Positions 41,355 through 50,177 of a stretch of DNA of 64,000 bases are shown here, piece by piece. The notes beneath the pieces are model-generated. The model saw only the letters and a program-made list of their open reading frames with translations, made no database searches and was not told the DNA's origin. Position 1 is the first letter of the stretch. The number at the start of each line of letters is the position of its first letter. The stretch comes from UBA4742 sp963785815 (GTDB taxonomy: Bacteria; Actinomycetota; Acidimicrobiia; Acidimicrobiales; Acidimicrobilacustridaceae). Location of the stretch: positions 186,001 to 250,000 of the forward strand of contig CAWAWN010000001.1 of assembly GCA_963785815.1 (NCBI GenBank). Direction: 5' to 3'. The position numbers were made by a program, and so were the translations under genes.

Positions 41355-42758
41355 GAGGTCGTCGCCGTAGGGGGTGTCGTCCACCCCGCCGGCGATCTCG
41401 AGCAGGCTGCCCAGGGCCTGGGCCGACAGCAGCCGGTCGGTGGTGGCGGGCGGCGCCGAGGTGCCGACCGGCACCAGCACCCGCAGCCCCCCGGGCACCA
41501 CGCGGATGACCAGCGGGGTGGCCAGCTCCATGGCCTCGCCGTCCACACCGGCCAGCACCGTCCCGCTGTCGGAGTCGATGCGCAGCTCCGTCCCGCTCCA
41601 CTGGTCGCACCCGGGCACCCGCTCCAGGTCGATCCCCACCGTCAGGCGGCGGAAGGCGGCGGCCAGCTCGTCGCGGTCGGCCGCGGCCAGCACCAGCACC
41701 CCCAGCTCGCCGCCCTGGAGCGAGACGCGCCGCCCGGTGCCGTCGAGGCCGACCAGGGCCCGGTACGGGTTGTTGGACACCAGCAGGACCTGGGCGGTGG
41801 AGTAGGCGGTGCCCGTCGGTGAGCGGAACTGCAGGTCGATGGCCCGATCGCCCTCCATGAGCGCGGGCAGGAGGTCGGCGGCGGCCTTGAGCCGGCCGTC
41901 GCGGTAGGCGGGGTCCTCGACGATGTACGGGTACATGCCCAGCGACACGTTGTTCACGAAGAAGCGGTCGCCGGCCAGGCCGTGGTCGACCCGGATCTCG
42001 ATGCCCTCGTCGAAGGCGTCCAGCGACGAGCGGGGATCGGACCGGTCCAGGTTGAGGTCGAGGGCGAAGTGGTTGCGGGTGCCGGCGGGGATGCACACGA
42101 AGGGCAGGTCGTGAGCCACGCACACGGCGGCCACGTCGGCCTGGGAGCCGTCACCGCCCGCCATGCCCAGCACCTCGGCACCGTCGGCCACGGCCTGCTC
42201 GGCCAGCGCGGTGAGGTCGTCATCGCGCTCGAGCACCACCGCCTCGACCCCGCGCCGGCGGGCCTCGGCCACCAGGTCGAACTGCTCGACCTTGCCCCCG
42301 CCCGACTTGGGGTTGAGGAACAGCACCCGCTTGGCCGTGGCCACCCGCCGTCGAGGTCCGGCGACGGTGGGGGCGGCGGCGGTGCGCACGTAGCCCCGCT
42401 GGGCGTAGACCCCGAACACGCCGGCGGCGGCCAGCGCCACCACCGTGAGCAGCGACGCCCACAGGTGGTGGACCGCCAGGGTCACCACGCAGACCACGAG
42501 CACCACCCCGCCGACGGCCCCGAACACCAGCCACCGGCCGCGGTGGTGGCCCCGCGACACCGCACCGCGAACGACGCCCGAGACGACCAGCGCCAGGCCC
42601 GCCAGGGCCAGCACGAACACGACCGGTCGGCTGAGGGCGATGAGCAGGACGGTCAGCGCCCCGACCACGCCGAGCACGATGGCCGCCGCCGCCGCGGCCC
42701 GGCGGCGCAGGGGTGGACCGGTGGCCTGCACGCCGCCGAATCTACCTGTCGCGAGCAT
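41352..42758 (-). CDS. Diacylglycerol kinase catalytic-domain protein with N-terminal membrane segments
   Basis: A 468-residue protein. The first 110 residues contain about four hydrophobic segments. The catalytic domain starts at VLFLNPKSGGGKVEQF near 147, with the phosphate-binding GMAGGDGSQADV near 200 and IPAGTRNHFALDL near 223. Members phosphorylate diacylglycerol, sphingoid or related lipids. ATG 42758 fits the family; TATGGT about 27 nt upstream may be its -10 box. It is divergent from an unknown 221-residue protein. Confidence 0.85.
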   Translation of the reverse strand: MLATGRFGGVQATGPPLRRRAAAAAAIVLGVVGALTVLLIALSRPVVFVLALAGLALVVSGVVRGAVSRGHHRGRWLVFGAVGGVVLVVCVVTLAVHHLWASLLTVVALAAAGVFGVYAQRGYVRTAAAPTVAGPRRRVATAKRVLFLNPKSGGGKVEQFDLVAEARRRGVEAVVLERDDDLTALAEQAVADGAEVLGMAGGDGSQADVAAVCVAHDLPFVCIPAGTRNHFALDLNLDRSDPRSSLDAFDEGIEIRVDHGLAGDRFFVNNVSLGMYPYIVEDPAYRDGRLKAAADLLPALMEGDRAIDLQFRSPTGTAYSTAQVLLVSNNPYRALVGLDGTGRRVSLQGGELGVLVLAAADRDELAAAFRRLTVGIDLERVPGCDQWSGTELRIDSDSGTVLAGVDGEAMELATPLVIRVVPGGLRVLVPVGTSAPPATTDRLLSAQALGSLLEIAGGVDDTPYGDDL

Positions 42759-42797
42759 CCGCCACCGCCGGTGACCGGTCGAGCACCATAGCGGTTC

Positions 42798-43463
42798 ATG
42801 CAAGCGATGGAGCGTGTGCACGTGATCCCCGATGTGGGCACCACCACCCGCCCACGGCCCTCCTCGAGCCGCGCCTGGTTGCTCGACCCGGTCGCCTTCC
42901 ACGCCAGCTTCGACGAGCTCTACGCCGGGGTCGACCGGGCCGAGGGACTGGCCCGGATGCGCTGGCTGGCCACCCAGGTGTGGCGCAGCGTCGACCCCGT
43001 CACCCACGGCTACGTGGACCGCCTGCGCACGGGCTCGGCCGACGACTGGGAGGCGGCCTACCACGACTCCCACCTGGTCGACTGGTACCGGGTGCTGATG
43101 GCCGACCACCTCTCCCCCGCGCCCGGCGTGAGCGATCCCCGGGCTCTGCGCCTGGGGCTGCCCGGGTTGGGCTGGACCCCGGCCGAGGCACGCCGGGCCG
43201 TGTACGGGCGCGAGCTGATGGGCCTGGTCGAGGCCTACGCCGACCCGGTGGTGGCCGGCGACATCGGTCCCCAGCTGCTGGTGGACAGCCGCGGTTGGCT
43301 GGGTCCCGACGACGTGGAGCACGCCCTGGTCCGCCTGCGGGGCATCGAGCCGGCGGGGTTCCGAGACGCCCAGCCGCTGGTCCCCCTGGTCGAGGAGCTC
43401 TACGCCACCCTGGCCATGGCCGCGCAGCACCCGGACCGGGTGCTGCTGGTGCTGGCCGACTGA
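42798..43463 (+). CDS. Hypothetical protein, 221 residues
   Basis: I do not recognise this protein. It is soluble, without signal peptide, rich in aromatic and charged residues (WLLDPVAFHASFDELYAG, WRSVDPVTHGYVDRL) and with predicted helices throughout. The start may be ATG 42798 or a later in-frame ATG/GTG; no ribosome-binding site decides. Codon use and GC content match the neighbours, so it looks like a genuine gene. It is followed 14 bp later by the acyl-CoA dehydrogenase gene, which has its own leaderless promoter. Confidence 0.65.
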   Translation: MQAMERVHVIPDVGTTTRPRPSSSRAWLLDPVAFHASFDELYAGVDRAEGLARMRWLATQVWRSVDPVTHGYVDRLRTGSADDWEAAYHDSHLVDWYRVLMADHLSPAPGVSDPRALRLGLPGLGWTPAEARRAVYGRELMGLVEAYADPVVAGDIGPQLLVDSRGWLGPDDVEHALVRLRGIEPAGFRDAQPLVPLVEELYATLAMAAQHPDRVLLVLAD

Positions 43464-43465
43464 CG

Positions 43466-43471
43466 TACGCT
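43466..43471 (+). promoter_or_regulatory. -10 box TACGCT for the acyl-CoA dehydrogenase gene (leaderless)
   Basis: TACGCT, six bases (gcgcgg), then ATG 43478. The box begins 2 nt after the stop codon of the preceding gene. Confidence 0.6.
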
Positions 43472-43477
43472 GCGCGG

Positions 43478-44746
43478 ATGAGCGACACCGGGGACGAGGC
43501 CATCATCGACGAGCTGCGGGCGTGGCTCGAGCAGAACTGGGACCCGGACCTGACCGTGGCCGAGTGGTGGGAGCGACTCGGCCTGGCCGGCTGGTGCGCC
43601 CCGACCTGGCCGCTCGAGTGGTACGGCAAGGGCGTCAGCCGGGACGAGGCCAACCAGATCAGCCGGGTGATCGCCGAGTTCGGGGCGGCCGGGCCCCCCA
43701 GCGGGCTGGGGCTGCTGCTGGCCGGGCCCACCATCGTGGCTCACGGCACCGACGAGCAGAAGAGCCGGTTCCTGCCCGACATCGTCACGGGCCGCCAGGC
43801 CTGGTGCCAGCTCTTCAGCGAGCCCGGCGCCGGGTCCGACCTGGCCGGCCTGCAGGCCAAGGCCGTGCGCGACGGCGACGAGTGGATCGTCAACGGCCAG
43901 AAGGTGTGGACGTCCGGGGCCCAGGTGGCCGACCTGGGCATGCTGCTGGCCCGCACCGATGCCGACGTGGCCAAGCACGCCGGCATCAGCTACTTCGGCG
44001 TGGCCATGGACCAGCCGGGCATGGACGTGCGCCCGCTGCGGGAGATGACCGGCCGGGCCCTGTTCAACGAGGTCTTCATGACCGACGTGCGCGTGGCCGA
44101 CGCCGATCTGATCGGCGGCGTGAACAACGGTTGGCAGGTGGCCAACACCACCCTGGCCAACGAGCGCGCCGGGTTGGGCGCGGGCGGTGGCGGGGCGGCC
44201 GGCAGCGCCATCCCCGGCACCAAGGCCGGGATGCTCGAGCGCCGGGTGGGCGACTTCGTCACCGGTGCCCGCTCGGGCACCGGCAGCACCCTGTCGGGGC
44301 GCAGCGCGACGATGCTGGTCGACCTGGCCCGGGACCTGGGCCGGGCCGACGACGCCAACCTGCGTCAGGACCTGATGCGCCTCTACACCCTCAACGAGAT
44401 CGCCCGGTACACCAACCTGCGAGCCAAGGCGGCCAAGGCCGCCGGGAAGGCGCCTGGGCCCGAGGGCAACACGGCCAAGCTGTCCATGAGCCGCATCACC
44501 CGGCTCAGCCGCGACCTGGGCCTGGCCATCCTGGGGGCCGGGGGCATGCTCATCGGCGCCGACGCGCCGCTCAACGGGATGCTGGCCGAGATGGCCCTGT
44601 TCGCGCCGGCCGTGTCCATCTACGGCGGCAGCGACGAGATCCAGAAGAACATCATCGGCGAGCGGGTGCTGGGCCTGCCCAGCGAGCCGCGTCCCGACAA
44701 GGGCGTCCCCTTCAAGGACCTCAAGGTCGGGACCCAGACGGCGTGA
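43478..44746 (+). CDS. Acyl-CoA dehydrogenase
   Basis: A 422-residue FAD enzyme. The FAD/substrate motif is WCQLFSEPGAGSDLAGL near residue 108, then WIVNGQKVWTSGAQ near 133, and the C-terminal IYGGSDEIQKNIIGERVLGLP near 385. It oxidises an acyl-CoA to the trans-2-enoyl-CoA in fatty-acid or sterol side-chain type catabolism; chain-length class cannot be read. The start is fixed by the leaderless promoter. Confidence 0.93.
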   Translation: MSDTGDEAIIDELRAWLEQNWDPDLTVAEWWERLGLAGWCAPTWPLEWYGKGVSRDEANQISRVIAEFGAAGPPSGLGLLLAGPTIVAHGTDEQKSRFLPDIVTGRQAWCQLFSEPGAGSDLAGLQAKAVRDGDEWIVNGQKVWTSGAQVADLGMLLARTDADVAKHAGISYFGVAMDQPGMDVRPLREMTGRALFNEVFMTDVRVADADLIGGVNNGWQVANTTLANERAGLGAGGGGAAGSAIPGTKAGMLERRVGDFVTGARSGTGSTLSGRSATMLVDLARDLGRADDANLRQDLMRLYTLNEIARYTNLRAKAAKAAGKAPGPEGNTAKLSMSRITRLSRDLGLAILGAGGMLIGADAPLNGMLAEMALFAPAVSIYGGSDEIQKNIIGERVLGLPSEPRPDKGVPFKDLKVGTQTA

Positions 44747-44749
44747 CGC

Positions 44750-45205
44750 TCAGATCACCGTGATGGTGGGCTCCACGGTGATGGTGGTGCGCAGGCTGTT
44801 GGCGATGTAGCACTCGCGATGGGCCACCTCGCACAGGTGGCGCAGGCGGGCCTCGGTCGCCGGTGCACGCGCCGTGATGCGGGGCCGCAGCCGGATCTCG
44901 GTGATGCGCACCGGACGGTCGTCGTCGGGCATCACCGCCTCGGCGTCGTCCTGGTAGGCGATCACGTCGAGGCGGGCCCGGGCCGCCACGGCCAGGAAGG
45001 ACAGCAGCTGGCACGACGCCGCCGCGGCCACCAGCAGAGCCTCGGGGTTGAGTCGGGCGGGGTCGCCCCCGAAGGCGGCATCGCCGCTGAGGGCCAGCGC
45101 CGCCTCGGCCGGCGGTGCGCTGACCAAGTGGTTGCGGTCGTATCGCTCGTAGCCCACGGCCGTGGTCCCCTCCCAGGAGCACGTGGCTCGGTACTGGTGG
45201 TTCAC
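44750..45205 (-). CDS. OsmC/Ohr-family protein
   Basis: A 151-residue OsmC-fold protein with the two redox cysteines of the family, in AAAASCQLLSFLAV (near residue 65) and HRECYIANSL (near 133). Such proteins reduce organic or lipid hydroperoxides. GTG 45205 overlaps the ArsC stop as GTGA. It is the last gene of a DUF885, ArsC, OsmC operon. Confidence 0.9.
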   Translation of the reverse strand: MNHQYRATCSWEGTTAVGYERYDRNHLVSAPPAEAALALSGDAAFGGDPARLNPEALLVAAAASCQLLSFLAVAARARLDVIAYQDDAEAVMPDDDRPVRITEIRLRPRITARAPATEARLRHLCEVAHRECYIANSLRTTITVEPTITVI

Positions 45206-45558
45206 CCCACGAACTCGGCCACCACCTCGGCCGCCGGGCGAGCGATCACGGCCCGGTTGCCCGAGACCAGGATCGGGCGCTGCATGAGCTCGGGGTGCTC
45301 GACCAGCAGGTCCACCACCTCGGCCCGGGTGGTGTAGCCGTCGCCGTCCAGGCCGAGCTCCTCGAAGCGCTTGTCGTGTCGCACCAGGGTGGCCGGCTCG
45401 CTCTCGAGCTGGTCGAGCAGCTGCTCCAGGCCGGTCCGGTCGAGCGGGGTCTTGAGGTACTCGACCACGTGGGGGTCGACGCCCCGGGACTCCAGCTCGC
45501 CCAGGGCGGTGCGCGACGACGAGCAGCGGGGGTTGTGGAAGATGGTCACGTCAGCCAT
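45202..45558 (-). CDS. ArsC/Spx-family thioredoxin-fold protein (arsenate reductase-like)
   Basis: A 118-residue protein with the catalytic FHNPRCSSSRTAL motif (Cys12) and the later RPILVSGNRAVIARP stretch with the conserved Arg. It resembles glutaredoxin-dependent arsenate reductase (ArsC/YffB class). No arsenite pump or ArsR regulator is nearby, so arsenate resistance is not proven. It starts 5 nt after the DUF885 stop and ends overlapping the OsmC start; together with OsmC it suggests thiol-redox stress. Confidence 0.85.
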   Translation of the reverse strand: MADVTIFHNPRCSSSRTALGELESRGVDPHVVEYLKTPLDRTGLEQLLDQLESEPATLVRHDKRFEELGLDGDGYTTRAEVVDLLVEHPELMQRPILVSGNRAVIARPAAEVVAEFVG

Positions 45559-45563
45559 GGCCG

Positions 45564-47270
45564 TCAGTATCGCAGCAGCTGGTCGCGCAGCAGGTCGAGG
45601 CCCAGCGGACCCAGATCCAGGGCGTAGGCGTGGAAGGCCTTGAGGTCGAAGGCATCGCCGTGGCGGGCCCGGGCGTCGGCCCGTGCCTGGAGCCAGACCC
45701 GCTCGCCTACCTTGTAGCTGATGGCCTGGCCCGGCCAGCCCAGGTAGCGGACCAGCTCGCTGGCCACGAAGGACTCGGGGTGGCGCGACCGCAGGCGCAG
45801 GAACTCGCGGCCGTGGTCGGGGGTCCAGCGCTCCCCCGGGGCGAAGGTGGGCTCGGGTCCCGGCTGGCTGGTGGGGATGGCCAGCTCGAGGTGCATGCCG
45901 ATGTCGATGATGACCCGCACCGCCCGCATGGCCTGAGCCGCCAGCATCCCCATCCGGTACTCGGGCCGGTCGAGGAACCCGAACTCGTCCATGAGCCGCT
46001 CGGCGTAGAGCGCCCACCCCTCGCCGTGGCCGGAGATGAAGGTCATCCGGGCGAAGCGCGAGAGGCGCTCGCGCTGGTACACCACCTGGGCCACCTGGAG
46101 GTGGTGGCCGGGCACCCCCTCGTGGTACGCGGTGCTCATCTCGGTCCACAGCGGGAACCGGGTCTGGTCGGCCGGAGGCGGGTACCAGGTGCGTCCCGGA
46201 CGGCTGAAGTCCTCGGAGGGGCCGGTGTAGTACATGGCCGCGGCCCCGCCGGGGGGCGCGATCATGGCCTCCACCGTGCGCACCGGCGGGGCGATGTCGA
46301 AGTAGGTGCCCTCCAGGGCGGACATGGCCCGGTCCATGAGGGCCTGGAGCCAGTCGCGCAGCGCGTCAGTGCCCTCCACGGCCAGCTCGCTGTCGTGCTC
46401 CAACCACTCGACGGTCTCGGCGATGCCCGCGTCCGGGGGGAGGTGCCGGCACTCGCCGGCCATGTCGGCCTCGATGCGGGCCAGCTCGTCCCAGGCCCAC
46501 TCGTAGGCCTCGGCCAGGTCGACGTCGGCCCCCAGGAAGGCCCGGGCCAGCACCTGGTAGCGCTCGGCGCCCACCGCGTCGGCCTCGCCGGCGTCGGGCG
46601 CGTAGGTGTCGCGCAGGTAGCGGGCCAGCTCGGCGTAGGCCTCGGTGGCGGCCGAGGCGGCCGCGTCGAGCTCGTCGCGCTGTGCCGGGGTCACGCCGGC
46701 GACCCCGTCGGCCTCGGTCACCAGGTGGTCGAAGAAGGGGGCATCGGGGCCGGCTCCGGCCCAGCCTCCAGCCTGCTGGGCCGCTTCCAGGGCCTGGCGT
46801 CGGGCGGCGACCAGCCCCAGGCTGCGACCCTGCTCGTAGGTGGCGATCAGGCCCCGCACGGCCTCGGGGACCTGGGCCAGCCGACGGCCGGCCACCTCCC
46901 AGTCGGCCGCGGTGTCGTAGGCCATCAGGTCGAAGACGTCGCGGATCGCCTGCACCGGGCTGGCGATGTTGTTGAGGTCGCGCACGGGCTCCCGCGCGTC
47001 GGTCAGCGAGAGCTGGGTGTCGAGGCGCTCGACCAGCAGGGCGGCTGCCAGCTGTTGGGGGCCGTCCGGCAGCTCCAGGGCGGCCAGGTCGACCAACGTC
47101 TGGCGGCACAGGGCGGCGCGGGCCTCGATCCCGTCGGGCGAGAAGTCGGTCAGGCGGTCGTCGTGGCCGGCGACCCCCTGCTCGGTGGCCCACACCGGAT
47201 CGAGGGCGGCGGCGTCGTCGACGTAGGCGTCGGCCAGCTGGAACACCGGCGTCTGCTGGAGGGAGTCCAT
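45564..47270 (-). CDS. DUF885-family putative metallopeptidase
   Basis: A 568-residue DUF885 protein. The zinc-binding-like motif TAYHEGVPGHHLQVAQ is near residue 380 and GHGEGWALYAERLMDE near 415, both typical of the family. There is no signal peptide with ATG 47270, so it is predicted cytoplasmic; upstream in-frame extension is Pro/Trp-rich shadow sequence of the neighbouring membrane gene and was rejected. It heads the operon with ArsC and OsmC genes. Confidence 0.87.
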   Translation of the reverse strand: MDSLQQTPVFQLADAYVDDAAALDPVWATEQGVAGHDDRLTDFSPDGIEARAALCRQTLVDLAALELPDGPQQLAAALLVERLDTQLSLTDAREPVRDLNNIASPVQAIRDVFDLMAYDTAADWEVAGRRLAQVPEAVRGLIATYEQGRSLGLVAARRQALEAAQQAGGWAGAGPDAPFFDHLVTEADGVAGVTPAQRDELDAAASAATEAYAELARYLRDTYAPDAGEADAVGAERYQVLARAFLGADVDLAEAYEWAWDELARIEADMAGECRHLPPDAGIAETVEWLEHDSELAVEGTDALRDWLQALMDRAMSALEGTYFDIAPPVRTVEAMIAPPGGAAAMYYTGPSEDFSRPGRTWYPPPADQTRFPLWTEMSTAYHEGVPGHHLQVAQVVYQRERLSRFARMTFISGHGEGWALYAERLMDEFGFLDRPEYRMGMLAAQAMRAVRVIIDIGMHLELAIPTSQPGPEPTFAPGERWTPDHGREFLRLRSRHPESFVASELVRYLGWPGQAISYKVGERVWLQARADARARHGDAFDLKAFHAYALDLGPLGLDLLRDQLLRY

Positions 47271-47304
47271 GGCCCTGATCCTGGCAGGGCCCTTGCCGCG
47301 GTGC

Positions 47305-47736
47305 TCAGCCAGTTCCGCGCCTGGGCAACAGGGCGGCGGCGGCGCACACCGCCGTGTAGCCCACCACCACGCCCCAGAACAGCAGGTCGCCGGGGTGGTG
47401 CACGTAGCGGTCGAAGCCGACGCCCAGGGCCACGCCCATGGGCACGGCCAGCACCTGTTGCAGGTGTCGGTGGTAGCCGATCCAGCCCCGGTGCTCGGCC
47501 ACGAACTCGACCACGCCGGGCAGCGGCAGCAGCACGAGCAGCCACGGGTCCAGGGGGTGGGGCCAACGCACCCCGGCCAGGGCCAGGGCCAGGGCGGCGA
47601 AGGCCACGGGGTACAGGGCCAGGCAGCGCCGGCACACGTGGCTGCGCCCGAGGCGGACACAGCGGTCGTAGTCCTCGGGGTAGTGGTGCGCCAGCCACCA
47701 CGGCGAGATGTGGTCGTCGTCCGGGAGCCCGGGCAT
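47305..47736 (-). CDS. Small membrane protein, DUF2085-like
   Basis: A 143-residue protein with a cysteine-rich stretch (DRCVRLGRSHVCRRCLALYP near residue 24) followed by about three hydrophobic segments. The cysteine pattern before the first span resembles DUF2085 membrane proteins, whose function is unknown. ATG 47736 has TAGCAT exactly 6 nt upstream. Confidence 0.7.
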   Translation of the reverse strand: MPGLPDDDHISPWWLAHHYPEDYDRCVRLGRSHVCRRCLALYPVAFAALALALAGVRWPHPLDPWLLVLLPLPGVVEFVAEHRGWIGYHRHLQQVLAVPMGVALGVGFDRYVHHPGDLLFWGVVVGYTAVCAAAALLPRRGTG

Positions 47737-47742
47737 CGGCCG

Positions 47743-47752
47743 ATGCTACGGT
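47743..47752. promoter_or_regulatory. Overlapping divergent -10 boxes (TAGCAT / TACGGT)
   Basis: On the minus strand TAGCAT (47748-47743) serves ATG 47736; on the plus strand TACGGT (47747-47752) serves GTG 47759. Both have 6-nt spacers and the two boxes share the bases 47747-47748, so only one polymerase can bind at a time. Confidence 0.6.
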
Positions 47753-47758
47753 GACGAC

Positions 47759-47983
47759 GTGGCCCTCGAGGTTGACATGATCTCCAAGGTGATCATCGAC
47801 AAGGAGTGGTTCAGCGTCGAGCTGGGCACCTTCGAGGTGGTCGAGATGGCCTTCGTGGACGAGACGGGCACACCCGTGCACGACCCCCTCGACACCATGG
47901 CCTACACGTTCCTCACGCCCAACCGGGATCGGTACTACGGGCCGTTGTCCGCCATCCAGCTGTACAAGCTGGCTGACCGCTAG
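47759..47983 (+). CDS. Small conserved-looking protein, 74 residues, unknown
   Basis: I do not recognise this small protein. It is soluble, mostly beta-strand-like (ISKVIIDKEWFSVELGTF) with a Pro/Asp-rich middle and an LSAIQLYKLADR end. GTG 47759 is preferred over an upstream in-frame start because the leaderless box TACGGT ends 6 nt before it. It lies 9 bp before the alcohol dehydrogenase gene and may be co-transcribed with it. Confidence 0.7.
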   Translation: MALEVDMISKVIIDKEWFSVELGTFEVVEMAFVDETGTPVHDPLDTMAYTFLTPNRDRYYGPLSAIQLYKLADR

Positions 47984-47992
47984 GAGCCATCG

Positions 47993-49085
47993 ATGTCCAC
48001 GACGGTGTCGGGGGTGGTGGCGCGGGCGGTGGGCCGGCCGGTCGAGGTGGTCGACGTGGTGGTGCCCGACCCCGGTCCGGGTGAGGTCACGGTGGACGTG
48101 GCCGCTTGCGGGGTGTGCCACACCGACCTGCACTACCGCCAGGGCGGCATCAACGACGAGTTCCCGTTCCTGTTGGGCCACGAGGCGGCCGGCACGGTGG
48201 CCGAGGTCGGCCCCGGGGTCACCGAGGTGGCGCCGGGCGACTTCGTGGTCCTCAACTGGCGCGCCGTGTGCGGGCAGTGCCGGGCGTGTCGACGGGGTCG
48301 GCCCCAGTACTGCTTCGCCACCCACAACGCCCGCCAGCCCATGACCCTCGCCGACGGCACCGCGCTCGGCGCCGGCGTTGGGCATCGGCGCCTTCGTGCC
48401 GCGGACCCTGGTGGCCGCCGGGCAGGCCACCAAGGTCGACCCCGAGGCCGACCCGGCTGCGGCCGGCCTGCTGGGCTGCGGCGTGATGGCCGGCTTCGGG
48501 GCGGCGGTCAACACTGGTGGGGTGGGCCTGGGCGACTCGGTGGCCGTGTTCGGCTGTGGCGGGGTGGGCAACGCCGCGGTGGCCGGTGCGGCCATGGTCG
48601 GGGCCAGCCCCATCATCGCCGTCGACCTCGACGCGACCAAGCTGGCCTGGGCCCGCGACTTCGGGGCCACCCACACGGTGGACGCCTCGGCCGTCGACCC
48701 GGTGGAGGCGGTGCGCGACCTGACCGGGGGCTTCGGGGCGGACGTGTGCATCGAGGCGGTCGGCAACCCGAAGGTGCTGGAACAGGCCTTCTTCGCCCGG
48801 GACCTGGCGGGCACCGTGGTGCAGGTGGGGGTCCCCACCCCGGACATGGCCCTGCCGGACATCCCCATGATCGAGTTCTTCGGTCGGGGCGGCGCCCTCA
48901 AGCCCTCGTGGTACGGCGACTGCCTGCCCAGCCGCGACTTCCCGATGCTGATCGAGCACTTCCGGGCCGGGCGCTTCCCGCTCGACCGCTTCGTGAGCGA
49001 GCGCATCGGGCTGGGCGACGTCGAGGAGGCGTTCCACAGGATGGAGCGCGGCGAGGTGCTGCGTTCGGTCGTGGTGCTGGACTGA
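47993..49085 (+). pseudogene. Zinc alcohol dehydrogenase, S-(hydroxymethyl)mycothiol dehydrogenase-like, frameshifted
   Basis: Two frames together give a full-length medium-chain zinc dehydrogenase of about 364 residues. The first part (47993 to about 48377) has the catalytic-zinc region CGVCHTDLHYR and GHEAAG and the structural-zinc CGQCRACRRGRPQYC; the second (from 48378) has the NAD-binding region FGCGGVGNAAVAGAAMVG and the C-terminus. The break lies in GCGCTCGGCGCCGGCGTTGG (48362-48381): removing one G would restore LGIGAFVPRTLV. The family oxidises formaldehyde bound to mycothiol. AGGAG precedes ATG 47993. It is either a recent pseudogene or an assembly indel. Confidence 0.8.
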
Positions 49086-49090
49086 GGCAC

Positions 49091-49096
49091 TACGCT
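49091..49096 (+). promoter_or_regulatory. -10 box TACGCT for the DUF3039 gene (leaderless)
   Basis: TACGCT, six bases, then ATG 49103. The promoter starts 5 nt after the dehydrogenase stop. Confidence 0.6.
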
Positions 49097-49102
49097 CGAT
49101 CC

Positions 49103-49321
49103 ATGAGCGACGTGCGCACCGACATCACGGTCGACCCGACCCTCAGCGAGGGCGACCACGAGCGCTTCGCCCACATCGTCAAGAAGTCCGAGCTCACCGA
49201 CGCCATGATCTACGGCAAGGAGATCACTGCCTTGTGCGGCAAGCGGTGGATCCCGACGCGCGACCCCGAGAAGTTCCCGGTGTGCCCGGACTGCCGCGAT
49301 CGCCTGTCGTCGATGCCCTGA
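49103..49321 (+). CDS. DUF3039 protein
   Basis: A 72-residue DUF3039-type protein: HERFAHIVKKSELTDAMIYG, then cysteines in LCGKRWIP and VCPDCRDRL that could bind a metal. The family is widespread in actinomycetes and its function is unknown. The start is set by the leaderless promoter. The stop lies in a hairpin shared with the convergent GNAT-ACP gene. Confidence 0.85.
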   Translation: MSDVRTDITVDPTLSEGDHERFAHIVKKSELTDAMIYGKEITALCGKRWIPTRDPEKFPVCPDCRDRLSSMP

Positions 49322-49338
49322 CCGCCAGCCCTCAGGGC
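49315..49338. terminator. Hairpin holding both stop codons of convergent genes
   Basis: Perfect 7-bp arms GCCCTGA (49315-49321) and TCAGGGC (49332-49338) around a 10-nt loop. The stop of the DUF3039 gene and that of the GNAT-ACP gene are embedded in the arms. Confidence 0.6.
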
Positions 49339-50177
49339 ACCGATTCGAGCGCCCCGTAGAGGTCCTGCAGGGTGCGCAGGTCGACCAGCGCGGCGTCGGG
49401 CAGGGCGACGCCGTGACGGAGCTCGGCCCAGGACACGACCTCGAGGATGGCGATCGAGTCGAGGCCGAGGTCGTCCGCCAGACGGCAGCCGCCGGCCAGC
49501 GCCCCCCCGGTCGGGTGGGTGACCAGATCCGGGAAGGTGGTGATCAGCTCGTCGGTGAACTGGTCGAAGGAGCCGAGCCGGCCGGACCGGTCCAGGCCGA
49601 TCCCGGGGTCGGCGGCGCCCACGTCGGCTCGGTCGAGGAAGGCCAGCACGTCGCGGCCGTCGGCCAGGAAGGTGTCGCGCCAGAAGGCCAGGACGACCAG
49701 GTCGTGGGTCTGGCCGCCCCGCAGCAGGTGGCCGCGCAGGCGACCCTCCTCCCGGGCGCCCGGCAACCGGAGCACGCCGTCGGCCCGGGCCAGGGACAGG
49801 TCGGTGGTCTCGGCGTAGACCTTGCGCAACGACGTGGTGGCGAAGGCGTGGCGCAGCCACAGGGCGGCCGCCTCACCCCCGGCTGTGGCCGAGGTCGCCT
49901 CCGGGTCGACGAGCACGCTCAGGTAGGCCACCTGGTTGGCGCCGTCCTCGTTGAACAGGCTCACGAGGCCCAGGCACCGGCGGGGCTGTCCGCGCGGGCA
50001 GATGACGCGCTGGGAGTGCACGCCCTCCCACAGGAAGCCCGGGAAGGCATCGGGCGGCACGTCGCGGGCCAGGTTGCGCCAGGTGGTCATGCCGGCGGAG
50101 TTGCAGAGGTCGTAGAGCGGCCCGTAGTCGTCGGGCACCAACGCCCGCAGCTCGATGGTCCGTCCGGTCAGGGTCAC
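49332..50177 (-). CDS. GNAT acyltransferase fused to an acyl-carrier-protein domain
   Basis: A 281-residue fusion. The N-terminal about 185 residues are a GNAT domain of RimJ/RimL type (RTIELRALVPDDYGPLYDL, then AYLSVLVDPEATS and RHAFATTSLRKVYAETTDLS). The C-terminal about 80 residues look like an acyl carrier protein with phosphopantetheine Ser in LADDLGLDSIAILEVV near residue 250, followed by VDLRTLQDLYGAL. A tethered acyl group could thus be presented to the acyltransferase, an unusual arrangement. GTG 50177 overlaps the stop of the previous gene (GTGA). It is the last of a three-gene operon. Confidence 0.8.
   Translation of the reverse strand: MTLTGRTIELRALVPDDYGPLYDLCNSAGMTTWRNLARDVPPDAFPGFLWEGVHSQRVICPRGQPRRCLGLVSLFNEDGANQVAYLSVLVDPEATSATAGGEAAALWLRHAFATTSLRKVYAETTDLSLARADGVLRLPGAREEGRLRGHLLRGGQTHDLVVLAFWRDTFLADGRDVLAFLDRADVGAADPGIGLDRSGRLGSFDQFTDELITTFPDLVTHPTGGALAGGCRLADDLGLDSIAILEVVSWAELRHGVALPDAALVDLRTLQDLYGALESVP

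Noticed and set aside
45202..45560. Arsenic-resistance operon because of the ArsC-like gene
   Set aside because: No ArsR, ArsB/Acr3 or ArsM is nearby; the partners are OsmC and a DUF885 protein, so general thiol stress is at least as likely.
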